DNA from: Actinoplanes philippinensis
GTDB lineage: Bacteria > Actinomycetota > Actinomycetes > Mycobacteriales > Micromonosporaceae
DNA: 64,000 nt
Assembly: GCF_900113015.1 (NCBI RefSeq)
Contig: NZ_FONV01000006.1
Coordinates: forward strand, 434,001-498,000
Reading direction: 5' to 3'
Under the pieces are notes generated by a model, which was given only the letters and a program-made list of their open reading frames with translations, had not been told where the DNA came from and searched no databases. Of the stretch, positions 24,538 to 32,629 are shown in pieces; positions within the stretch are counted from its first letter, which is position 1, and each line of letters starts with the position of its first letter. A program made the translations under genes and the position numbers.

Positions 24538-24831
24538 CTACGCCGCCACGCCGACCGGGTTCGCCGCGGTCGCGTAGTCCGGACCGGTCACCGCATACCG
24601 CACGAGGAAGTTGCGGTCCTGCTTGCCCTCGTTGTTCAGCCGACCCGGCTCGACCCGCAGCGTGATGGTGAACGAGTCCTCGGCGGTATCGGTCTGCATG
24701 GCGATCACCTCACGGGCCATCCCGTCGGCCTCGGACAGCCGCCGGGCCTGGGTGGCGCAGAACCTCAGTCCGGGCACCTTCAAGAACCACCACTTGCCGG
24801 AACGCCTCGCCACCACCTCATGGTTGATCAT
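24538..24831 (-). CDS. HicB-like antitoxin-type small protein
   Basis: A 97-residue protein with the HicB-type partial RNase H fold: ARRSGKWWFLKVPGLRFCATQARRL is the strand-strand-helix start (split here into ARRSGKWWFLKVPG and TQARRLSEADGMAREVIAM), followed by EDSFTITLRV. Such proteins are common in actinobacteria and often stand alone. No HicA toxin frame (a short dsRBD-like protein) is visible on either side, so a toxin-antitoxin role is not supported. The C-terminal 40 residues (LNNEGKQDRNFLVRYAVTGP) are not typical HicB. Confidence 0.6.
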   Translation of the reverse strand: MINHEVVARRSGKWWFLKVPGLRFCATQARRLSEADGMAREVIAMQTDTAEDSFTITLRVEPGRLNNEGKQDRNFLVRYAVTGPDYATAANPVGVAA

Positions 24832-24951
24832 CGAACCAGGCTACTGACCAGCGCCCTTCGGCCCGCAAGACCCGAGGCCATCCCGTCCGCTGGGCACCGC
24901 GGGCGATATGCGTCATCCACCGCCGCACGGTGAGTGTTTTCAGTACGCATC

Positions 24952-25944
24952 TCAGATCGGCGCTGTGCTCTCCCGGATCACCAGCTGCGTGTCGAGGACC
25001 CCGCCACCGGCCAGTCCCAGGACGGTACGCGTCGCCAGCGCCCCCATCTCGCGCAGCGGCTGCCGCACCGTGGTCAACGGCGGCGCCGCCCACCGCGCAC
25101 CGGGCAGATCGTCGAAACCGACCACGCTCAGCTGATCAGGAACGGACACTCCACGGCGCCGCGCCGCCTCGTAGACACCGATCGCCATGAGGTCGCTCAT
25201 CGCGAAGATCGCGGTCGGCGGCGTGCCACGATCGAGCAGCCGCCCGCCCGCGACGACCCCGGACGGGAAGTCGAACCCGCCACGCTCCACCAGACCGGGG
25301 TCCGGTGGGACGCCGGCGTCGTCGTGCGCGGCCAGGAACCCGTCGCGGCGCGCACGGCTGCACATCAGCTCGTCGAGCCCGGCGATCAGCCCGATCCGCC
25401 GATGCCCCAGCGCCAGCAGATGCGCGGCCGCCGCCCGGGCGCCGGCGAAGTTCGCGGCGTCCACACTGAGCATGTCCCCGGCTGTCCGCGACGCCGGATC
25501 GAGCGCCACCACCGGCACGTTCATCCTGTTCAGAGCCTTGACGAGCGGGCCTGCGGCGGTCACCGTCGCGAGGATCGCCCCGTCGGTGCGCCCGGCCCGC
25601 AGCCGCTGCACCAGCTGCCGCCGCGCGGTCTCGCCCCGGTCCAGCGAGGACACCACGATCCGCACGCCGGCGGCATGCCCGGCCGCCTCGATGCCGCGCA
25701 GGTGCTCGCCCTCCCACGCGCAGTCGATCTCCGGGAAGATCACGTCGACGGTGCCGGCCGAGTCGGGCCGCCACTGCCGCCGGCCCCGATACCCATGAAG
25801 GCGCAGCAGCTCGTCGACCCGCTGCCGGGTGTGCTCGGAGACGTCGGCACGCCCGTTCCACACCTTCGACACGGTCGGCAGCGACACCCCCGCGGCATGG
25901 GCGATCTCGGCCATCGTGGCGCGGTCACTCGAGGTGGACCCCAT
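24952..25944 (-). CDS. LacI-family transcriptional regulator
   Basis: A 330-residue repressor. The HTH and hinge are residues about 10-60: ATMAEIAHAAGVSLPTVSKV, then NGRADVSEHTRQRVDELLRL. The sugar-binding domain follows: GTVDVIFPEIDCAWEGEHLR, LGHRRIGLIAG, TAIFAMSDLMAIGVYEAAR, SVVGFDDLPGARWAAPPLTT and VRQPLREMGALA. ATG 25944 is chosen because GAAGGGGG precedes it by about 4-5 nt. No sugar-use genes flank it (HicB-like protein on one side, MFS gene on the other). It might act on distant targets such as the ABC operon at 15389; this is speculative. Confidence 0.9.
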   Translation of the reverse strand: MGSTSSDRATMAEIAHAAGVSLPTVSKVWNGRADVSEHTRQRVDELLRLHGYRGRRQWRPDSAGTVDVIFPEIDCAWEGEHLRGIEAAGHAAGVRIVVSSLDRGETARRQLVQRLRAGRTDGAILATVTAAGPLVKALNRMNVPVVALDPASRTAGDMLSVDAANFAGARAAAAHLLALGHRRIGLIAGLDELMCSRARRDGFLAAHDDAGVPPDPGLVERGGFDFPSGVVAGGRLLDRGTPPTAIFAMSDLMAIGVYEAARRRGVSVPDQLSVVGFDDLPGARWAAPPLTTVRQPLREMGALATRTVLGLAGGGVLDTQLVIRESTAPI

Positions 25945-26151
25945 CCGACCCCCTTCACCGTACGCCCGGAGCCGTCCCGCCGGACCCGGGCCGCCCCGTG
26001 GCTGCCACGCGAGAGGCTGCCCACTCCCGGCCGACAGCGCGCCCGCCGGGCGGCGATCCCGGCGCGGCGGTCCTGGCCTCACCCTACTCCCGGAAGCCAT
26101 CGATCGATCGGCAGATTTCACCGCCCACCCGGCCGTGGTCCGGCGCCGCTG

Positions 26152-27351
26152 TCACCGGGCCGCCCGGGGTTTGATCCACCACCAGACGGCGGGCGCCAGG
26201 ACGGCTGTGACCAGCGCGGACGCCGCGATCCCGCCGCGGGCGCCGAGCAGCGTGACCACCGGCCCGCCGACGCCGAGGCCGAGGGGCGCGGCCAGGGCGA
26301 TCCCCGCGGCGTAGATGGTCAGCACCGGCTGCTGGTCCTCGTCGTCCAGGTTGTCCTGCAGGAACGTGTAGGCGACCGCCAGGAACGGCCCGTACACGAC
26401 ACCGCCCACGATCAGCGCCACCGCCGCGACCGGGACGGCCGCCGCGACCGCGAGCAGCACCATCGCCGCCGCCCAGCCGCCGATGATCACGACGACCGTG
26501 GCCTGCGGCGGGAACCGGCGCAACTGCCCGGTCAGCACCGCCCCGGTGAGCGCGCCCGCCCCGAAACACGTCCACAGTGTGCCGAGCGCGCCCGCCCCCG
26601 CGCCCAGGTCGGCCGTCACGAGCAGCGGCAACGCCACCTCGACCGGCCCGTAGAACAGGTTGAACAGGAAATCCACGACGAGCAGCCGGTAGGCGACGGC
26701 GTTGCGGCGCAGCACCGACCAGCCGGACCGGGTCGGCGCGGACGTGTCCGCCGAGGCGTTGCGGGCCAGCGCCGCACAGACGATCAGCGACAGGTAGGCG
26801 CACCCGCCGACGGCCACCGCGATCCCGGGACGGGTGACCGCGGCCAGCACACCGCCGAGAGCCGGGCCGACCACGTACATGGCAAGGCTGTCGGAGGTGC
26901 CGAGCAGTCCGTTCACCGAAAGGCGGGCGCGTTCCCCGGCCATCCCGGTGGCCAGCAGGCGCCGCCCGCTCGTCGACATCAGCCGCAGCCCCGACCCCAC
27001 GGCCAGCGCCGTGACCAGCCAGCCGAACGAGATCCGCCCGGCGTCGGCGACCAGCCCGAGCACCCCGAACGCGACGGCCCGGAGCACTCCGTCGACGGCC
27101 ACGACGAGTCGCGCGTCGAACCGCCGTCGTCCCGCGCCGAAATACAGCGACAGGGCCATGGCCAGCACGTACGGCGCCGAGATGACGATCGAGACGGCCG
27201 CGGCCGGGCGCAGGCTTCCGTGCATCTGCAGGGCGAGCAGCGGCAGCGCCACGAAGAGCATGCCGTCGCCGAGTTTGCCGGCAGCGTCGCCGGCGATCAC
27301 TCCGGCGAGCCGGCCACTACGCAGAACCTGCAGGTAGGAGACGCCCGTCAC
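26152..27351 (-). CDS. MFS transporter
   Basis: A 399-residue major facilitator with about 11-12 hydrophobic segments. It belongs to the MFS_3/EntS-like exporters: GVIAGDAAGKLGDGMLFVALPLLAL (split over TM1), SGRRLLATGMAGERARLSVN, VVGPALGGVLAAV, FLFNLFYGPVEVALPLLV. GTG 27351 overlaps the stop of the upstream MarR gene by 4 nt (GTGA), so the two form an operon. Substrate unknown; the MarR/azoreductase context suggests a toxic aromatic or quinone-like compound. Confidence 0.85.
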   Translation of the reverse strand: MTGVSYLQVLRSGRLAGVIAGDAAGKLGDGMLFVALPLLALQMHGSLRPAAAVSIVISAPYVLAMALSLYFGAGRRRFDARLVVAVDGVLRAVAFGVLGLVADAGRISFGWLVTALAVGSGLRLMSTSGRRLLATGMAGERARLSVNGLLGTSDSLAMYVVGPALGGVLAAVTRPGIAVAVGGCAYLSLIVCAALARNASADTSAPTRSGWSVLRRNAVAYRLLVVDFLFNLFYGPVEVALPLLVTADLGAGAGALGTLWTCFGAGALTGAVLTGQLRRFPPQATVVVIIGGWAAAMVLLAVAAAVPVAAVALIVGGVVYGPFLAVAYTFLQDNLDDEDQQPVLTIYAAGIALAAPLGLGVGGPVVTLLGARGGIAASALVTAVLAPAVWWWIKPRAAR

Positions 27352-27779
27352 CGCGCGTCGAGGATCTTTTGCAGGGCGACGGCGATGGTACGCGACTCCT
27401 CCCCCGTGATCAGGCTGGTGAAGTGCCGGCGGATCCCGTCGAGGTAGACCGGCGCGGCGGCCCGGAATCGTTCCCGTCCCGCCTCGGTGAGCGTCGCATA
27501 CGCGGACCGCCGATCGTCCGGATTGCTCTCCCGGGTGACGAGCCCCGCCTCGGCGAGCGCGTCGACGACCCGGCTGACCCGGGTACGGCTGACCACCGCG
27601 CGCTGTCCGAGCTCGCCCATGCTGAGCCGCCGACCGGGCGCGTAGTTCAGTTCGAGCAGCACGTCATACCAGGTGAGAGGCAGGTTGCAGGCGGCCTGCA
27701 GCTCCCGGTCGAGGGCCGGGACCACCGCGGCGTGCACCCGCAGCAGTGCCGCCCACGCGGCCACGTCGGTGTCGCTCAT
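27348..27779 (-). CDS. MarR-family regulator
   Basis: A 143-residue winged-helix regulator. The recognition region is SMGELGQRAVVSRTRVSRVV (residues about 53-75), and the wing carries ESNPDDRRSAYATLTEAGRE, with the conserved D-x-R-S/R motif. The N- and C-terminal dimerisation helices are typical (VPALDRELQAACNLPLTWYD). The ATG at 27779 is used; GTG 27782 is adjacent. It is first in an operon with the MFS gene and divergent from an azoreductase. Two identical palindromes in between are its likely operators, so it should repress both directions and respond to a phenolic or quinone ligand. Confidence 0.9.
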   Translation of the reverse strand: MSDTDVAAWAALLRVHAAVVPALDRELQAACNLPLTWYDVLLELNYAPGRRLSMGELGQRAVVSRTRVSRVVDALAEAGLVTRESNPDDRRSAYATLTEAGRERFRAAAPVYLDGIRRHFTSLITGEESRTIAVALQKILDAR

Positions 27780-27802
27780 CACTGGAGCCTACCGAATTCT
27801 TG

Positions 27803-27816
27803 TGCGTGCGCACGCA
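27803..27816. promoter_or_regulatory. MarR operator 1 (TGCGTGCGCACGCA)
   Basis: A perfect 14-bp palindrome 24 bp upstream of the marR ATG. An identical copy lies 28 bp further toward the azoreductase gene. Assignment to the MarR protein rests on position and exact duplication. Confidence 0.75.
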
Positions 27817-27830
27817 ACAGGATGAGAATG

Positions 27831-27844
27831 TGCGTGCGCACGCA
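27831..27844. promoter_or_regulatory. MarR operator 2 (TGCGTGCGCACGCA)
   Basis: The second identical 14-bp palindrome, 25 bp upstream of the azoreductase ATG and overlapping its likely -10 region. Centre-to-centre spacing to operator 1 is 28 bp, not an integral number of turns, so two dimers would bind on different faces, perhaps one per promoter. Confidence 0.75.
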
Positions 27845-27868
27845 TTCAAACCGTCCTGGAGGACCATC

Positions 27869-28504
27869 ATGAAGCTCCTGCACCTCGCCGCCTCCCCGCG
27901 CGGCCCGCGGTCGGAGTCCCTGGCCGTCGCCGCCACCTTCCTCGACACGGTGCGGGAGGTGAAGCCGGACGTGACCGTCGACGAGTGGAATCTGTGGGAC
28001 GGCACACTCCCGCCCTTCGGGCCGGACGCCGTCAGCGCGAAGATGACGGTCTTCGCCGGCGAGCAGCCGTCCGGTCCGGCCGCCGAGGCGTGGCAGGCCG
28101 CGATCGCCACGTTCCGCCGGTTCGACGAGGCCGACACCTACCTGTTCAGCGTTCCCATGTGGAACGCCGGAGTCCCGTACATCCTGAAGCAGTTCATCGA
28201 CGTCGTCAGCCAGCCCGGCCTGGCCTTCGGCTTCGACCCGGAGACCGGCTACACCGGTCTGCTGCGCGGCAAACGCGCCGTCGTCGTCTACACCAGCGCG
28301 GTGTACGGCCCGTCCCGCCCGCCCGCTTTCGGCGCCGACTTCCAGGCCCCGTACTTCGAGGACTGGCTCCGCTGGGCCGGCGTCACCGACATCAGCCCCA
28401 TCCACTTGCGTCCCAACCTGGCCACCGCCGACGCCGACGCCGCCCGCCAGGCCGCCCACACCCGGGCCCGCGAGGTGGCGAAGCTGCTGACCGCGGACCG
28501 CTGA
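27869..28504 (+). CDS. azoR: FMN-dependent NADH azoreductase / quinone reductase (AzoR type)
   Basis: A 211-residue flavodoxin-fold enzyme reducing azo dyes and quinones by two-electron transfer. The N-terminus MKLLHLAASPRGPRSESLAVA is the FMN phosphate loop; VPMWNAGVPYILKQFIDVV contacts the isoalloxazine ring (P-x-W/Y-N motif); VVVYTSAVYGPSRPP replaces the usual TRGG loop. ATG 27869 has an ideal TGGAGGA box. The facing MarR and shared twin operators imply induction by electrophilic quinones. A hairpin terminator follows the stop. Confidence 0.88.
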   Translation: MKLLHLAASPRGPRSESLAVAATFLDTVREVKPDVTVDEWNLWDGTLPPFGPDAVSAKMTVFAGEQPSGPAAEAWQAAIATFRRFDEADTYLFSVPMWNAGVPYILKQFIDVVSQPGLAFGFDPETGYTGLLRGKRAVVVYTSAVYGPSRPPAFGADFQAPYFEDWLRWAGVTDISPIHLRPNLATADADAARQAAHTRAREVAKLLTADR

Positions 28505-28522
28505 CCTCCCGCCGCCCGGTCG

Positions 28523-28558
28523 CGGACCGCTGCTCCGCCGAGCCGGAGCAGCGGTCCG
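28523..28558. terminator. Terminator after azoreductase
   Basis: A perfect 14-bp stem (CGGACCGCTGCTCC at 28523-28536 with 28545-28558) and 8-nt loop, 18 nt after the stop codon. Confidence 0.75.
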
Positions 28559-28628
28559 GCCCGCAGTGACCGCAGGCGCTGCGGCCGGAAAGTGCGTCCC
28601 CCGGCGCAGTCCGGCCCGTCAGTGGGGC

Positions 28629-31070
28629 ATGAAACTGTTTTCGGATCGGGCCGGGCGCCGGCCGGCGATCGGCGGCCTGCTGCTCGTGGCAGTGGCCGGG
28701 GTGATCGCCGTGACCCCACCGGCCACCGCCGAGACGGCCTCGGCGGTCGACGATCGGCCCGTCATGATGCCGCGGAGGCAACCGGTGAACGCCGTCGACC
28801 CGGGCGTCCCGGGGACGCTCGGCACGGTCGAGGGTGAGTACGACCTGCCGGCCGTCACCCTCCCCGGGCTGCGGGCACCGGTGGAGATGCAGGCGCTGGT
28901 GATCGCGCCGAAGGGCGGCGCGCCGGAGCGGCCGATGGTCGTCTTCCTGCACGGCAGGCAGGACGCCTGTTACACGCCGCAGGAGGGCTTCCGGGACGGC
29001 TGGCCCTGCCCGGAGGGTTCCCGGACGGTGCCCAGCCATCGGGGGTTCCGGTCGATGCAGCAACTGCTCGCCTCGCAGGGCTACGTGACCGTGTCGATCG
29101 CCGCGAACGGCGTGAACGCCCAGGACGGGCTCGACGACGGTGGCGCGCAGGCCAGGTCCTCACTGGTCCGGCTCCACCTGGGAAAGTGGGCGGACTGGGC
29201 CGGCCGGCATGCGGACGCGGCGCCGGCCATCGTGCGGCAGGCGGCTCCGGCCGACCTGTCCCGGGTGATGCTGGTCGGCCATTCACGCGGAGGCGAGGGC
29301 GCCAACCGGGCGGTCATGGACACGATCACACCACCACCGGCAGCGGTGGACGGATATCGGGGCAGGGTCCGCTGGACGATCCGCGGACTGGTCGGCATCG
29401 GCCCCACCAGCGGCGGCCAGAATCCGGTGCCGGACGTGCCCTCGATGATGCTGCTGGGCGGGTGTGACGGCGACGCCGCCCTGGAGGGCCAGATGTACGT
29501 GGACGCCACCCGTGGCGTGAGCACCGGCCGGGCCCTGCACAGCGCGCTGTACGTGATCGGCGCGAACCACAACTTCTACAACACCGAGTGGACACCGGGT
29601 CAGTCGGCCGCCCCGTCGGACGACGACTGGTGGGCCACCGACGATCCGGTCTGCGGGCCGGGCCGGCCGACCCGGCTGACCGCGGCGCAGCAGCAGCGAG
29701 CCGGGGCCACCTACGTCGCCGCCGCGGCGCGGGTGTTCCTGCTCGACGACGACGCCGTGCTGCCGCTGATCGACGGGACCGGTGTCTCCGCCCCGTCGGC
29801 CGGCCCGGCCCACGTGCTCAGCCACGCCATCGGCGCCGCGCGCACGCCGGTGATCATTCCCGGCCCGGCGCTGCGCCTCGGCGGGGCCCGTCTGTGCGAG
29901 CAGGTCAACCACAACGACGCGGGCAAGGAGTGCCTGCCGTACGCCGAGGGCGAGTCGATGGGCTCGCCGCACTTCACCGGGTTCAACTACATGGACGTCG
30001 AGCCCGGGCGCTGGGCCGTCCGCCTGAACGCGGGCGAGGCCGCTGTGCTCACCCCTCCGCGCGCGGCCGACGTCGCGGGTGAGCTGGCGATGCGGCTGAT
30101 CGTGCCGCCGAACACGAGCGGCAACACGTTCGGCGTCGCCGCCACCGACCGCTCGGGACGCCGGGTGGGCCTGGGTGACGTGAGCGTCGACGGGCTGCCC
30201 GGCACCCGGAACACCTTCGGCTACTGGGCGCGCGAGGTGCGTGTGCCCCTCAAGGGCCTGTCGTCGATCGCCGCACTGGAGATCGAACCGCGCGGTTCGG
30301 CCACCGGATGGCTGCTGGACGCCTGGGGACATCAGCCGGGCACGCCGGACCCGCAGGCCCGGCCGCTCCCACGCATCGATGTGGGCGCCGTACGCGCCAG
30401 GGAGGGCGACGCCGGCACCACCACCGTCGACCTGCCGCTCACGGTGACCGGCAGCGGAACGGGTCAGGTGCGGGTGTTCCTCGACAACAGGGCCTCGGCC
30501 GTGCTGACGGTCAAGCCGGGCGACCGCCGGCTGACGGTGCCGTTCCAGGTGCCCGCCAACACGCGGTACGGCGACGACAGCCGGGTGCTGGTGCACGCCA
30601 AGGCGGTACGGGGACTGGTCGTCGGCAATTTCTTCGACACCTCGGTCATCGAGAACGACGATCCTGCGCCGGCCGTGGAGATCGACGCGCAATCCGAGGT
30701 CACCGAGGGCGCGACGCTGCGATGGGGCATCCACCTGTCCGAGCCGGCCGACACGACGATCTGCCTGGACGGCGCGGTCGTGGGCGCCTCCAGCGGCCCC
30801 GAGGTGTCGACCACCGACCTGGATCCGCGGTGGCTGGGCGATCAGGGACTCGACCCGGAACCGTCCCGGCCGTTGTCCACCGCCGGGGTGTACGTGTTCA
30901 CCTGCGTGGAGGCTGGGCAGGACACCGGCGTTCTGGAGATCCCGACGGTCACCGACGATCTGGCCGAGAACCCGGAGCAGATCCGGATCGAGGCGAGGGT
31001 CGAGCTGGGTTCCACGACACACTCGTATGCTCTGACCGGTCGGGTCACCGATGGGCGCTCTGCCCGGTAG
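28629..31070 (+). CDS. Secreted alpha/beta hydrolase with Calx-beta-like C-terminal domains
   Basis: An 813-residue exported protein. Signal peptide residues 1-35 (GGLLLVAVAGVIAVTPPATA). The hydrolase domain runs to about 400: oxyanion segment MVVFLHGRQDACYTP, nucleophile Ser near 221 in VGHSRGGEGANRAV, acid candidate in LLGGCDGDAAL and histidine in IGANHNFYNTEW. A beta-rich middle region resembling a carbohydrate-binding or jelly-roll fold covers about 400-570. Two Calx-beta-like repeats follow (about 577-675 and 678-813; VRAREGDAGTTTVDLPL, then IENDDPAP and EVTEGATLRWGIHLSE). ATG 28629 is chosen since the signal starts there. The substrate may be an ester of a polymer; not determined. Confidence 0.8.
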   Translation: MKLFSDRAGRRPAIGGLLLVAVAGVIAVTPPATAETASAVDDRPVMMPRRQPVNAVDPGVPGTLGTVEGEYDLPAVTLPGLRAPVEMQALVIAPKGGAPERPMVVFLHGRQDACYTPQEGFRDGWPCPEGSRTVPSHRGFRSMQQLLASQGYVTVSIAANGVNAQDGLDDGGAQARSSLVRLHLGKWADWAGRHADAAPAIVRQAAPADLSRVMLVGHSRGGEGANRAVMDTITPPPAAVDGYRGRVRWTIRGLVGIGPTSGGQNPVPDVPSMMLLGGCDGDAALEGQMYVDATRGVSTGRALHSALYVIGANHNFYNTEWTPGQSAAPSDDDWWATDDPVCGPGRPTRLTAAQQQRAGATYVAAAARVFLLDDDAVLPLIDGTGVSAPSAGPAHVLSHAIGAARTPVIIPGPALRLGGARLCEQVNHNDAGKECLPYAEGESMGSPHFTGFNYMDVEPGRWAVRLNAGEAAVLTPPRAADVAGELAMRLIVPPNTSGNTFGVAATDRSGRRVGLGDVSVDGLPGTRNTFGYWAREVRVPLKGLSSIAALEIEPRGSATGWLLDAWGHQPGTPDPQARPLPRIDVGAVRAREGDAGTTTVDLPLTVTGSGTGQVRVFLDNRASAVLTVKPGDRRLTVPFQVPANTRYGDDSRVLVHAKAVRGLVVGNFFDTSVIENDDPAPAVEIDAQSEVTEGATLRWGIHLSEPADTTICLDGAVVGASSGPEVSTTDLDPRWLGDQGLDPEPSRPLSTAGVYVFTCVEAGQDTGVLEIPTVTDDLAENPEQIRIEARVELGSTTHSYALTGRVTDGRSAR

Positions 31071-31215
31071 CGCGGCGGGGCCCGGACCCTCGTGGGTGGG
31101 CGGGCGCCGGGATGCGGATTGACGGCCCGGTGTGCGGGTACTGCCTGCGCCCCGGGCCGATTCCGGGACCTGCTAGGTTACGGAACGTGTCTGATCGTTG
31201 GAGCGGTGACTGTTC

Positions 31216-32556
31216 GTGCTGATCACGATCGGCATTGTGGCCATCGTCCTGTTGACCGCGGCGACCGGCTATTTCGTGGCGCAGGAGTTCGCCTACGTGG
31301 CCGTCGACCGGGAGCGTCTGCGGGTGCTCGCCGACGAGGGTGACGTCGCCGCCCGCCGGGCGCTGGACGTGACGCAGCGGCTGTCGTTCGTGCTGTCCGG
31401 CTCCCAGGTGGGCATCACGGTGACGGCGCTGCTCGCCGGCTACGTGGCCGAGCCCTATCTCGGTGAGGGCACCGCCGACCTGCTCGGGGCCACCGGCCTG
31501 CCGGAGGCGGCGACCACGTCGATCTCGATGGTGGTCGCGCTGCTGTTCGCCACGGTGGTGCAGATGGTGCTGGGCGAGCTGGCGCCGAAGAACCTGGCGA
31601 TCGCCGAGCCGGAGGCGGTGGCGCGGGCGCTGTCCAGGTCCACGGTGATCTACCTGACCGTGGTGGGGCCGCTGATCCGGGTGTTCGACGCGACCGCGAC
31701 CCGGCTGCTGCGGGCGGTCGGCATCGAGCCGGTGGAGGAGCTGCCGCAGGGCGCCACCGCGGAGGATCTGGACCGGATCATCGAGACGTCCCGGTCGCAC
31801 GGGGCGCTGGACGCGGAGGCGGCCCGGCTGCTCGATCACGGGCTGGACTTCCGTAACCGGACGGCGGCCGAGGTGATGCGCCCGCGGGTGGACGTCATGT
31901 CGATCGGCGCGGCCGAGCCCGCCTCCCGCGTGGTGGAGCTGCTGGACACCGGGCACTCCCGGTTCCCGGTGATCGGCGACGGGCTGGACGACGTGATCGG
32001 CGTGGTGTCGATCAACGACGTGGTCGCCCTGGATCCGGCGGTACGGGACAGCACACCGGTGCGGGAGCTGGCGTCCGACGCGGTGGCGCTGCCCGAGTCG
32101 TGCACGCTGCCGGTGGTGCTGGACCGGCTGAAGGCGGCGCACCGGCAGATGGCGGTGGTGGTCGACGAGTTCGGGGGGTTCGCCGGGATCGTCACCCTGG
32201 AGGACGTGGCCGAGGAACTGGTCGGTGAGATCCGCGACGAGGACGACCTGCCGGAGCCGGTGATCGAGCGCGACGGCGAGGGCTGGCTGGTGCCGGGCCG
32301 GGCACGGATCGACGAGGTCGCCGAGGCCACCGGGGTCCGGCTGCCGGAGGACGACCACTACGACACGGTGTCGGGGCTGCTGATGACCGTGCTCGGCCGG
32401 CTGCCCGCGGTCCGGGCGAGCATCGAGCTGGAGCTGGCGCCCGGAATCGACGACGACGGCGAGCCGGTGCCGCAGGGCGTGGCCGCGCTGACCGTGCTGG
32501 CGGTCCGGCGGCGGGTGCCCGATCGGATCCACCTGATCGTGAAGGACCAGGCATGA
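31216..32556 (+). CDS. CNNM/CorC-family membrane protein, full-length
   Basis: A 446-residue protein with the standard order: DUF21 membrane domain (about 1-200; FVLSGSQVGITVTALLAGYVAEP, VVQMVLGELAPKNLAI), a CBS pair (about 215-340; VMRPRVDVMSI, SRFPVIGDGLDDVIGVVSIND, MAVVVDEFGGFAGIVTLEDV) and a CorC_HlyC domain (about 355-440). The family is tied to Mg2+ or other divalent-cation export and homeostasis. GTG start. It is followed after 73 bp by a second member lacking the last domain; the two probably work together, as such tandem pairs are common in actinobacteria. Confidence 0.9.
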   Translation: MLITIGIVAIVLLTAATGYFVAQEFAYVAVDRERLRVLADEGDVAARRALDVTQRLSFVLSGSQVGITVTALLAGYVAEPYLGEGTADLLGATGLPEAATTSISMVVALLFATVVQMVLGELAPKNLAIAEPEAVARALSRSTVIYLTVVGPLIRVFDATATRLLRAVGIEPVEELPQGATAEDLDRIIETSRSHGALDAEAARLLDHGLDFRNRTAAEVMRPRVDVMSIGAAEPASRVVELLDTGHSRFPVIGDGLDDVIGVVSINDVVALDPAVRDSTPVRELASDAVALPESCTLPVVLDRLKAAHRQMAVVVDEFGGFAGIVTLEDVAEELVGEIRDEDDLPEPVIERDGEGWLVPGRARIDEVAEATGVRLPEDDHYDTVSGLLMTVLGRLPAVRASIELELAPGIDDDGEPVPQGVAALTVLAVRRRVPDRIHLIVKDQA

Positions 32557-32600
32557 GCGAGCCTGCGAGCGAATCATCGAGCAACGCCTGTAACTCATGC
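32553..32600. repeat. Short GAGCGAGC-type element between CNNM genes
   Basis: The segment ATGAGCGAGCCTGCGAGCGA at 32553-32572, followed by ATCATCGAGCAACG, starts at the upstream stop codon and has an internal near-repeat of GCGAGC. Related GAGCGAGC...GCGAATCATC strings are frequent at gene ends in Micromonosporaceae to my knowledge. Only one copy is in this window, so its repetitive nature cannot be shown here. Confidence 0.35.
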
Positions 32601-32629
32601 CGACGCCGGAGCGCAGCGGAGGTGGCGGC

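Noticed and set aside
24538..24831. Complete HicAB toxin-antitoxin system
   Set aside because: Only the HicB-like partner is visible; no small HicA-like frame lies on either side.
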